DNA from: Chloroflexota bacterium
GTDB taxonomy: Bacteria > Chloroflexota > Chloroflexia > Chloroflexales > Kallotenuaceae
Length of the DNA: 6,236 nt
NCBI GenBank assembly: GCA_019240175.1
Contig: JAFAYS010001094.1
Span: forward strand, 1-6,236
Direction: 5' to 3'
Numbering within the stretch: position 1 is the first letter of the stretch; the number at the start of each line of letters is the position of its first letter. The position numbers and the translations under genes were made by a program. A model generated the notes under the pieces. The model worked only from the letters and a program-made list of their open reading frames with translations. It did no database searches and was not told the DNA's origin. This document shows, piece after piece, positions 1-5,949 of the stretch.

Positions 1-8
1 TAAACAGC

Positions 9-2072
9 ATGTCTGGCTATAGATTGTTGAAGCCCAGCCGCAAGGCGCTGCTGCATTGGCTGCTGCCGATCGTCGCGGCGATCATTGTCGGCGCTTGTGG
101 CAGCGGGCCGCCGGTTGGTCCGCCGACTGAGACTGCGATCCAGCCGACGGCCACCGGATTTGTCGTACCAACGGGAACATCCGCGCCGCCCACGCTGGTG
201 CCGACGAGCGCCAATCCAGCGCAGCAGGCGACACTGACCGCTGAGCAAGATCGCGTGCGCTACAAGCTGCTCAACCAGAGCGAGCAGGAGCTGGCGATCC
301 AGTCCACGCAGCCGCTCGGCAAGGGCGACGCGATCAGCGTCGACGAGAACGGTCGCGCCTCGCTCTCCTTTCGCGACGCGATCCGCGTTGATATTTTTCA
401 CGACTCGCAGCTTTCACTCAAAAGCGGCATCGATCCCAACGCCTCGGCGCTCGATCTGTACGCGCTGGAAGGCGGCACCACGCTCAACCAGATTGATCTG
501 GATAAGCTCGGGGCCGATCGGGTGCGGCTAGAAACGACGTGGGCGGTGATCGACGATCTCGGCACCGAGTTTATCGCCTACTACGACGCCCCGAACGAGG
601 CAACCTGGATCGTGGTGCGCAAGGGCGTGACCGAGGTTCGCGCGCGCAATGCCAACGGCGTGCCGGATCAGTCGATGGTCGAGGTGAATGCCGGCGAGCA
701 AACCTGGATTCTGCGCCAGGATCAGCCGGTGCAGCCCGTGCCGGCCACGCGCGCGGCTGTCGGCAATCGTTTTCCGCCGCTGGAAGAGCTAACCGACGGC
801 GAGATCACCGATGACGAGTGGCTGCCCTCGCTCAACGCGATCGCGCTCGATAGCACAACGCTGATCAGCGGCCAGAGCACGCAGGGAACGCTCACACTCA
901 GCGGCCCGGCCTTTGGCGGCGGCCTGGATGTCACACTGTTCAGCTCCGATCCGACCGTGGCAACTGTGCCTGTCAGCGTGACCGTAGCCACCGACACGAC
1001 GAGCCAGCGCTTCGCCGTGACGGCGGGCGTGGTCAACCAGCCGACGGATGTGGTGATCACCGCCGCCTACCAGAACGACTCGCGTGATGTGACGCTGACG
1101 ATTCTGCCGCCACCCGCGCCGAGCCCGTCGCCAAGTCCATCGCCGAGTCCGTCGCCGCCCGCGCTGGCCGATCTTACGCTCAATCCGGCACGGATCGAGA
1201 GCGGCACGCCCGGCAGCGCGACGGTGACGCTGGCCGGCCCAGCGCCTGAGGACGTCGAGATCAGCCTGATCAGCTTTGACGAAACGCTGGCGACTGTTCC
1301 GCCGCTGATCATTGTTCCCGCCGGCAGCGACACGGCAACCTTCGAGATCCAGACGGTTGCGGTTGCGCAAGACAGCGAGGTGACGATTCGCGCGTCGGAT
1401 ATTAACGGGCCGCCGATCGATCAGATCCTGACGCTGCTGGCACCGCCGCGCCTCGCCAGCTTCACGATCGAGCCGCCACGTGTGACCGCCGGCGAGGTAG
1501 CTCAAGGTCTGGTCGTGCTGACGCGACCTGCGCCGGTGGGCGGCCTGGTGGTCGATCTGACCAGCAGCAGCCGTTTGATTCGCGTGCCCGCCAGCGTTAC
1601 GATTGCCGAGGACGACGATCGCGCGGTTTTCGCGATTGCTACGGCGCGGGTACGGCAGGAGTTCGAGACGCCGATCCAGGCCAGCTTCGGCGACGATACG
1701 ATCGACAGTCTGCTCACGGTTGTGCCGGCAGCGCAGCCCGATCTGATGATCCAGCTGGGAAGCGCCGATGTGAGCTGCGGCGGCAAGCCCGTGGCCTGTT
1801 ATTTGACGGTAGGCTTCACCGTGAGCAACGCTGGTAACGGCGATGCAGCCCAACCATTCGCAGTGTCGATTCAGGCCGATGCGCTGAGGCCGACGACGAT
1901 CGTGGTGGATGGCCTGGCAGCCGGGCAGCAGCAGGATTTGCGGGCACGGCTCGGTCCCGGCGGCAACTGCTACGATCCCGACTGCACCGTCACCGCCACC
2001 GTCGATCCAAATAACGCGATCCCTGAGCTTGACGAGCAGAACAACAGCACGACCGATACCTGGATTGGCTAG
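9..2072 (+). CDS. FecR-domain lipoprotein with tandem beta-sandwich repeats and a CARDB-like C-terminus
   Basis: Probable extracytoplasmic, membrane-anchored lipoprotein of 687 residues. A basic start (residues 1-16) and a hydrophobic core (17-28) lead to the lipobox V27-G28-A29-C30, so Cys30 should be lipidated. A Pro/Thr/Ala-rich stalk (about 31-75) follows. Residues about 85-235 resemble a FecR domain: KGDAISVDENGRASLSF, a beta-rich core, then VEVNAGEQTWI. Three tandem beta-sandwich repeats begin near residues 275, 386 and 482; each opens with a short strand plus a 'xSG/TAG' turn and contains an 'ATVP' or 'IRVP' strand. A (PS)n linker (371-383) separates repeats 1 and 2. Residues 577-687 look like a CARDB adhesion-type domain (FTVSNAGNGDA, ending IPELDEQNNSTTDTW) with four cysteines (590, 597, 654, 659) that could form two disulfides. 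It has no anti-sigma or transmembrane segment, so it is not a classical FecR regulator. The ATG at 9 places the signal peptide correctly; its ribosome binding site lies outside the window. The ligand and role are unknown. It sits 24 bp upstream of the CHAT-TIR gene, probably in one operon. Confidence 0.82.
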   Translation: MSGYRLLKPSRKALLHWLLPIVAAIIVGACGSGPPVGPPTETAIQPTATGFVVPTGTSAPPTLVPTSANPAQQATLTAEQDRVRYKLLNQSEQELAIQSTQPLGKGDAISVDENGRASLSFRDAIRVDIFHDSQLSLKSGIDPNASALDLYALEGGTTLNQIDLDKLGADRVRLETTWAVIDDLGTEFIAYYDAPNEATWIVVRKGVTEVRARNANGVPDQSMVEVNAGEQTWILRQDQPVQPVPATRAAVGNRFPPLEELTDGEITDDEWLPSLNAIALDSTTLISGQSTQGTLTLSGPAFGGGLDVTLFSSDPTVATVPVSVTVATDTTSQRFAVTAGVVNQPTDVVITAAYQNDSRDVTLTILPPPAPSPSPSPSPSPSPPALADLTLNPARIESGTPGSATVTLAGPAPEDVEISLISFDETLATVPPLIIVPAGSDTATFEIQTVAVAQDSEVTIRASDINGPPIDQILTLLAPPRLASFTIEPPRVTAGEVAQGLVVLTRPAPVGGLVVDLTSSSRLIRVPASVTIAEDDDRAVFAIATARVRQEFETPIQASFGDDTIDSLLTVVPAAQPDLMIQLGSADVSCGGKPVACYLTVGFTVSNAGNGDAAQPFAVSIQADALRPTTIVVDGLAAGQQQDLRARLGPGGNCYDPDCTVTATVDPNNAIPELDEQNNSTTDTWIG
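94..98 (+). other. Lipobox cysteine (predicted lipidation and signal peptidase II site)
   Basis: Codons for Ala29-Cys30 at the end of the hydrophobic signal segment. The local sequence V-G-A-C fits the [LVI]-[ASTVI]-[GAS]-C lipobox pattern. The residue after Cys is Gly, followed by Ser-Gly-Pro-Pro and a long flexible stalk, as expected for a surface lipoprotein. Based on the motif only. Confidence 0.75.
1119..1154 (+). repeat. Three tandem 12-bp units encoding a (Pro-Ser)n linker
   Basis: Three imperfect 12-bp copies run in tandem: CCGAGCCCGTCG, CCAAGTCCATCG, CCGAGTCCGTCG. They encode alternating Pro-Ser over residues 371-382, linking the first and second beta-sandwich repeats of the lipoprotein. 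The unit is a multiple of 3, so copy-number changes would lengthen or shorten the linker without a frameshift. The copies differ from one another mainly at synonymous positions, so the array is not freshly expanded. Confidence 0.8.
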
Positions 2073-2083
2073 GCAGAATCAGC

Positions 2084-2088
2084 AGGAG
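2084..2088 (+). promoter_or_regulatory. Ribosome binding site that fixes the CHAT-TIR start at 2097
   Basis: AGGAG ends 8 bases before the ATG at 2097. An in-frame TTG at 2091 would leave only 2 bases of spacing and is therefore unlikely to be the start. Confidence 0.7.
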
Positions 2089-2096
2089 CGTTGCAG

Positions 2097-3833
2097 ATGG
2101 CTGAGAGCGATGTAGAGCTGCGGATTAAGCTGGCGGATGAGCGGACGCTGGTGTTTGAGCTGACCAGCCGGCGTTTCGGCTACCGTGATGCGTCGATGGG
2201 CCAAACGCGGCTGAACGGCACGCCACGCCAGCATCTCGATTTCCTCTTTGGCGATCTTAGCCAGCTGGCACGTCGCAGCGCAGCCAGCTATTCGGCCCAG
2301 GATCAGGCGGAGATCAGCACCAGGATTGCCGCATTGGGCCAGCACCTCTACGCCCAGCTGTTCTCGAATGAGCTGAAATGGGCGTATCGCCGTATTCGGC
2401 AGCACAAAGCCGACGCGCCGCTCTCGCTGCTGATTACCTCCGACGAGCCCTGGATTCCCTGGGAGCTGGTCAAGCCCTTCGAGCGTGGCACGTCAGCTGA
2501 GGACGTGCTCGACGATCCGTTCTTCTGCGAGCAGTTCGCGCTCACCCGCTGGCTGGCCGGCCCGAGCCCGGCGGAGCAGCTTGAGGTGAAAACGATCGCG
2601 CTGGTTGCGCCGGACTCGGGTCTGAGCTCTGTGCAGCGCGAGCGCGCTTATATCGAGGGCCTGCCTCAGCGCGCGCCACAGGCCCAGGTGCTGCCGCCGC
2701 TCGGCGCGGTCTCGGCGGTGCGGGACGGCCTTCGCGCAGGGAATGTGCAGCTGTGGCATATGGCTTGTCATGGCAATTTTGTCGGCACCTCGCCGGATCG
2801 GTCGGCAGTGCAGCTCGATGGTGGTGAGCTACGCGCCGAGGAGATCGTTGGGCCGGTTGAGCAGGGTATTGCGCAGTCTCAGCCGCTGGTGCTGCTCAAC
2901 GCCTGCCATACCGGACGCCAGGATTTCGCGCTGACCGGTCTCGGCGGCTGGGCCCAACAGTTTGTACACGCCGGAGTCAGCGCCTTCATCGGCACGCAGT
3001 GGGAAGCCCACGACGCGCTGGCGGCTGCGTTTGCCGTCGCGCTCTACGAGGCGCTGTGGTCGGGCCAGACGTTGGGCCAGGCCGCCCACGCCGCGCGCCA
3101 GGCGATCAAGGGTCAGGATGCGACAAATCCAACATGGCTCGCGTATGCTGTCTACGGTCATCCTGGATTGCAGATCTGGCTGGCCGGTCAGACCGGACCA
3201 CAGCCGGTCGTCACGCCGCAGGTTGCGCTGCGCCCACTGCCGTCGGAGGTAGTCTTATCCGCGCCAATACCTGAGCCATCAGTCATAAGCCCGGGCGGTC
3301 CCGTGATTACGCTGGGTGCTACGGTCACTCGCGGTACGCAAATACCTCCTTCCACGTCTACTAGCCAGCCTGCGCCAGCTACATTCGCCAGCCAACCAGC
3401 CGACGATTTTGTCTACGATGCTTTCGTCAGCTATAGCTCGCAAGCGGCGGATCAGGCCTGGGTGCAGGAGTACCTGGTGCCTAAGCTCGAAGCGGAAGGT
3501 CTGCGCATCTGTCTGGATGTGCGTGATTTCGATCCTGGCGTGGGGCAGATTGAAGCGATCGAGCACGCTGTGGTCGAAAGCCGCCGCACGATCGCGGTGT
3601 TATCGCAGAGCTACATGCAAGAGAACTTCCAGAATATGCAGGATCTGATGGTCCAGACGCTCGGCACCGAAGAAGGCAACTATCGCCTGCTGCCGATTCG
3701 CTTCGAGCGCGATGTGCAGCTGCCGCTGCGGCTGCGGATGCTTCAGCCGCTGTATCGCGCCGATTTGGAGCAGAAAGCTCAATTCTGGCAAAAGCTGATC
3801 GCTGCGATTCGTACTCTCCCCAAGCGTCGCTAG
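2097..3833 (+). CDS. CHAT-TIR fusion: caspase-like protease domain plus TIR domain
   Basis: A 578-residue protein with no signal peptide or membrane segment, so probably cytoplasmic. Residues about 1-75 form an N-terminal region of the kind that precedes CHAT domains. Residues about 75-360 are a CHAT (caspase HetF associated with TPR) domain: the IPWELVKP motif, the catalytic His in WHMACHGNF (His225), and the catalytic Cys in LLNACHTGR (Cys270). A Pro/Ser/Thr-rich linker (about 362-435) leads to a TIR domain (about 436-575): YDAFVSYSS (strand A, box 1), LRICLDVRDFDPGVGQ (strand B and BB loop), then TIAVLSQSYMQ (strand C). The usual TIR NADase glutamate appears replaced by Gln515. CHAT domains are cysteine proteases and TIR domains are NAD+-consuming enzymes or scaffolds. 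In bacteria both occur in immune, abortive and programmed-death proteins. The substrate and trigger here are unknown. It is probably co-transcribed with the upstream lipoprotein gene. Domain identity is firm; the biological role is inference. Confidence 0.9.
   Translation: MAESDVELRIKLADERTLVFELTSRRFGYRDASMGQTRLNGTPRQHLDFLFGDLSQLARRSAASYSAQDQAEISTRIAALGQHLYAQLFSNELKWAYRRIRQHKADAPLSLLITSDEPWIPWELVKPFERGTSAEDVLDDPFFCEQFALTRWLAGPSPAEQLEVKTIALVAPDSGLSSVQRERAYIEGLPQRAPQAQVLPPLGAVSAVRDGLRAGNVQLWHMACHGNFVGTSPDRSAVQLDGGELRAEEIVGPVEQGIAQSQPLVLLNACHTGRQDFALTGLGGWAQQFVHAGVSAFIGTQWEAHDALAAAFAVALYEALWSGQTLGQAAHAARQAIKGQDATNPTWLAYAVYGHPGLQIWLAGQTGPQPVVTPQVALRPLPSEVVLSAPIPEPSVISPGGPVITLGATVTRGTQIPPSTSTSQPAPATFASQPADDFVYDAFVSYSSQAADQAWVQEYLVPKLEAEGLRICLDVRDFDPGVGQIEAIEHAVVESRRTIAVLSQSYMQENFQNMQDLMVQTLGTEEGNYRLLPIRFERDVQLPLRLRMLQPLYRADLEQKAQFWQKLIAAIRTLPKRR
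3180..3401 (+). other. Low-complexity linker between CHAT and TIR domains, atypical codons
   Basis: Encodes residues about 362-435, rich in Pro, Ser, Thr, Val and Gln, with no recognisable fold. Codon use changes here. Three of its four Ile codons are ATA (the first at 3267), and I find no other ATA codon in the gene. TTA, TCA, TCT, ACT and ACA also cluster here. It is likely a flexible tether and may mark the seam where the TIR module joined a CHAT gene. Confidence 0.6.
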
Positions 3834-3993
3834 CTTCTTCTTCTGGCATATAAATTGCTAAACAACGCATCTCCCGAATGCTCACATGCAATCCAAAACT
3901 TGAACAGGCAACGTCTGCCATCCGAAGCGGCGACGTGTGCCCGCGCTGTCCTCGCCCCGCAGTGTAGCGCTAGATAACAGAAGGAGCCTTCAC
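3834..3993 (+). promoter_or_regulatory. Non-coding gap, probable promoter region of the CdaR/PucR-type regulator
   Basis: A 160-bp gap between the CHAT-TIR stop and the regulator start. It is less GC-rich than the flanking genes over about 3836-3905. A CATATAAAT stretch (3847-3855) could be a -10 element, but no good -35 lies at the right distance. A perfect 8-bp palindrome TAGCGCTA (3965-3972) lies 8 bases before the ribosome binding site and could be an operator half or chance. I see no hairpin with a T-run that would end the upstream operon. An in-frame GTG at 3937 could extend the regulator by 19 residues but has no ribosome binding site in front. Confidence 0.3.
3981..3986 (+). promoter_or_regulatory. 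Ribosome binding site that favours the TTG start at 3994
   Basis: AAGGAG lies 7 bases before an in-frame TTG (3994). The next in-frame ATG (4003) is 16 bases away, which is too far for normal use of this site. TTG is therefore preferred, though the ATG gives a protein only 3 residues shorter. Confidence 0.6.
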
Positions 3994-5172
3994 TTGGCGA
4001 TAATGACGACGCAATTCGAGCGGGTCGCTGAGGCTGTCACCGATCGGGTTTCCGAGCTTTTGCACGCTCCGATCTCCGTGGTTGACGCCCGTGGCCTGGT
4101 CGTATCCAGCAGTGAGCCAAACATGATCGGCCTGCCGTTTGCGCGTGCGACACAGGAGCAGCCCGAGACTGTGCGCGTGCCGTTTCGGCTGGATGGGCGA
4201 ACGGCTGAGGTGATCGTCGGCGAGACACTCAACGAGGAGGTGATCTCGCCGCGGCTGGCGCAGGTGCTGGTCGAGCTGGTGATCAATCAAACGGCGGTCG
4301 TGGATCGGCTGCCGAATCAGCATGAGATCAAAAATAATTTTATCTACAATCTGCTGCACGGCCAGCTCGACGACGAGGATGCGATCCTCCGCGAGGCGCG
4401 GCTGCTGGGCATGGATCTAACGCCGCCGCGCGCGGTGATCTTGATCGATGCCGCTGAGTATATTCTTGCTGCTCACGACTCGACGCGGATCGAGACCGAC
4501 GATCAGATCCGCCGCCGGGTGCAGGCCGTGATCGGCACCGTGGTCAGCTTTTTTCATCTGCCCAACGACATGGTCTGCGCCTACATCGGCGACGGCGAGG
4601 TTGTGGTGCTCAAAGCCAGCAATACGCGCAATCTGGTCACCTGGGCCGACAGCGGCGTGGAAGACAGCTCGTCGTGGGCCAATCTCACGGCGCTGCGTCG
4701 GGCCGGCAATGCGCTGCTCAAGCGGCTGCAGTCCGATACCGGCGCGGCGATCAGCCTCGGCATCGGGCGGTATCATCCCGGCATTCGCGGCCTGGCCCGA
4801 TCGTATCAGGACGCGCGGGCTGCGCTCTCGCTGGGGCGGCGTTTCCACGGCCAGAACGCCGTTCACGGCCTGGATGCGCTCGGTATCGCGGCGTTTGTCG
4901 GCGTTTCCGACGAGGACACCAAGATCGATCTGGCGACGCATCTGCTGAGCCCGCTGGATCACGAGCCGGAGCTGCTGGAAACGCTGTCGGTCTTTTTCGT
5001 CCACGACTGCTGCCCGTCCACCACGGCCAAGGATCTGTCGATCCATCGCAATACCTTGAGCTATCGTCTGGACAAGATCGGCCTGCTGACTGGCCTGGAC
5101 CCGCGCTGCTTCGATCACGCGGTCCAGATTCGGCTGGCGCTGCTGCTGCGTACGTTCAATCACGCCCCCTGA
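3994..5172 (+). CDS. CdaR/PucR-family transcriptional regulator
   Basis: A 392-residue cytoplasmic DNA-binding regulator (numbered from TTG). Residues about 5-123 match the style of the sugar-diacid-recognition domain of CdaR: FERVAEAVTDRV, then ISVVDARGLVVSSSEPNMIG, ending KNNFIYNLLHG. Residues about 125-275 form the GGDEF-like middle domain of this family (GMDLTPPRAVILIDA, then ISLGIGRYHPGIRGLARSYQ, then A-L-G-R); no catalytic GGDEF motif is seen, which is normal for these regulators. The C-terminus (about 330-390) is the PucR-type helix-turn-helix: TTAKDLSIHRNTLSYRLDKI, with H351-R352-N353-T354-L355 and Y357-R358-L359. E. coli CdaR activates glucarate/galactarate genes and other family members control purine, proline or carbohydrate use. 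No such catabolic genes are adjacent, so effector and targets are unknown. The length is typical. It seems to be its own transcription unit, with gaps of 160 and 147 bp on either side. Confidence 0.88.
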   Translation: MAIMTTQFERVAEAVTDRVSELLHAPISVVDARGLVVSSSEPNMIGLPFARATQEQPETVRVPFRLDGRTAEVIVGETLNEEVISPRLAQVLVELVINQTAVVDRLPNQHEIKNNFIYNLLHGQLDDEDAILREARLLGMDLTPPRAVILIDAAEYILAAHDSTRIETDDQIRRRVQAVIGTVVSFFHLPNDMVCAYIGDGEVVVLKASNTRNLVTWADSGVEDSSSWANLTALRRAGNALLKRLQSDTGAAISLGIGRYHPGIRGLARSYQDARAALSLGRRFHGQNAVHGLDALGIAAFVGVSDEDTKIDLATHLLSPLDHEPELLETLSVFFVHDCCPSTTAKDLSIHRNTLSYRLDKIGLLTGLDPRCFDHAVQIRLALLLRTFNHAP

Positions 5173-5302
5173 TTGTGCAAGTGCATAACTGCTTCAAGGC
5201 AAGATAATTCGTTCTTTAGGCACCTGCCCAATGCGTCCTTGCGTCTGGCGAGGGTAGCATAGTGGTAGGTGCTGCGCGTCGATCCGACACTCAGCAGCAC
5301 GC
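5173..5302 (+). promoter_or_regulatory. Non-coding gap, probable promoter/leader of the heptose operon
   Basis: The gap between the regulator stop and the gmhB ribosome binding site. GATAAT (5203-5208) is a good -10-like hexamer but the best -35-like sequence, TTGTGC (5173-5178), is 24 bases away, so the pair is weak. The second half holds a tRNA-like 5' stretch (5248-5272) and the inverted repeat listed separately. No open reading frame with a ribosome binding site is visible on either strand. Confidence 0.3.
5269..5300 (+). promoter_or_regulatory. Inverted repeat (stem-loop) just upstream of the gmhB ribosome binding site
   Basis: GTGCTGC (5269-5275) is the exact reverse complement of GCAGCAC (5294-5300). 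A nested GTCG/CGAC pair (5278-5281 with 5285-5288) sits in the loop. The outer stem ends 2 bases before the GAAGGAG ribosome binding site, so a leader RNA could fold here and affect initiation. No T-run follows, so it is not a terminator. It could also be a protein-binding dyad or chance. Confidence 0.4.
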
Positions 5303-5309
5303 GAAGGAG
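5303..5309 (+). promoter_or_regulatory. Ribosome binding site that fixes the gmhB start at 5320
   Basis: GAAGGAG lies 10 bases before the ATG at 5320. The longer in-frame alternative, GTG at 5269, would add 17 residues unrelated to the HAD fold and would run through the inverted repeat, so ATG 5320 is preferred. Confidence 0.7.
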
Positions 5310-5319
5310 CAGTGCGTCG

Positions 5320-5949
5320 ATGGGAGAGCGAGCGGTTTTTCTCGATCGCGATGGGACGCTGGTCCATCCGCGACATTATCCGTCACGGCCAGAAGAGCTT
5401 TGTTTGTATGAAGGCATCGACGCCGAGCTGCGGCGGCTGCAGGCGGCGGGCTTTCGGCTGATCGTGATCACCAATCAGGGTGGTCTGGCTCACGGCTATT
5501 TTACAGCGGCAGATCTCGACCGTATGCACGCACACTTGACGGATGAGCTGGCGCGCCATGGCGTGCGCCTGGATGGCATCTATTACTGTCCGCATCATCC
5601 CGAGGGCTCAGTCGCCGAGCTGTCGATCGCCTGCGATTGCCGCAAGCCGCAGCCGGGCATGCTGCTGCGCGCCGCCGCCGACTTCGATCTCGATCTTCAG
5701 CGCTCGTGGTTCGTCGGCGATATTCTCGACGATATTGAGGCCGGCAAGCGCGCGGGCTGCGCGACGATTCTTGTCGATATCGGCACCGAGTCGCTGCCCA
5801 CCGCCACGATTCGCGAGCCGCACTTTGTTGCCAGCGACACCACGCACGCGCTGAGTATTATCTCGACCTTCGAGCGGCTAGGCCCGGTGGCCAATCTAAG
5901 CTATCTGCCGTCGAGTTGGCAGCTGCGGGAGATCGCCTATGCCCGCTAG
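5320..5949 (+). CDS. gmhB: D-glycero-D-manno-heptose 1,7-bisphosphate 7-phosphatase (HAD family)
   Basis: A 209-residue HAD-superfamily phosphatase, expected to remove the 7-phosphate of D-glycero-D-manno-heptose 1,7-bisphosphate in the cytoplasm, a step towards NDP-heptose. Motif I is FLDRDGTLV with nucleophile D9 and D11; motif II is VITNQGG; the motif III region is CRKPQPGM with K109; motif IV is FVGDILDDIEAG with D134 and D137/D138. The structural zinc site of GmhB is intact: C90-x-H92 and C105-x-C107, with the same spacing I recall for E. coli GmhB (C92, H94, C107, C109). The related histidinol-phosphate phosphatases share this fold and zinc loop, but the neighbouring GT9 gene favours heptose. 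Whether it acts on the alpha or beta anomer cannot be told. It is somewhat longer than the usual 180-190 residues because of a C-terminal tail of about 40 residues. It overlaps the next gene by 11 bp, so translation is probably coupled. Confidence 0.85.
   Translation: MGERAVFLDRDGTLVHPRHYPSRPEELCLYEGIDAELRRLQAAGFRLIVITNQGGLAHGYFTAADLDRMHAHLTDELARHGVRLDGIYYCPHHPEGSVAELSIACDCRKPQPGMLLRAAADFDLDLQRSWFVGDILDDIEAGKRAGCATILVDIGTESLPTATIREPHFVASDTTHALSIISTFERLGPVANLSYLPSSWQLREIAYAR
5927..5931 (+). promoter_or_regulatory. Ribosome binding site of the GT9 gene, inside gmhB
   Basis: GGGAG lies 7 bases before the ATG at 5939 and within the last codons of gmhB, supporting an overlapping, coupled start. 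Confidence 0.6.

Noticed and set aside
789..1853. 354-codon open frame on the - strand inside the lipoprotein gene
   Set aside because: It is an antisense shadow of a GC-rich gene: Arg/Gln/Ala-rich with no recognisable domain, and the + strand protein has clear domains throughout.
9..2072. Classical FecR anti-sigma regulator
   Set aside because: The protein is a lipoprotein with no cytoplasmic anti-sigma domain and no transmembrane helix, and no sigma factor gene is in the window.
3834..3900. Rho-independent terminator after the CHAT-TIR gene
   Set aside because: There is no GC-rich hairpin followed by a T-run in this stretch.
3937..3993. Extended regulator start at GTG 3937
   Set aside because: There is no ribosome binding site before it, and the extra residues do not resemble the family; a strong site sits before TTG 3994.
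4417..5163. 248-codon open frame on the - strand inside the regulator gene
   Set aside because: It mirrors the + strand reading frame, has no domain, and would lie wholly antisense to a well-supported CdaR/PucR-family protein.
4674..5207. 177-codon + strand open frame overlapping the end of the regulator
   Set aside because: It is in the wrong frame, with a composition typical of a frame-shifted shadow and no domain.
5269..5319. Extended gmhB start at GTG 5269
   Set aside because: It has no ribosome binding site at the right distance, while ATG 5320 has a strong one; the added 17 residues precede the HAD motif I unusually far.
5248..5320. Complete tRNA gene before gmhB
   Set aside because: Only the acceptor 5' strand and D-arm look right. 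The next 5-bp stems do not pair (GCGCG against GACAC) and there is no T-arm or matching 3' acceptor strand.
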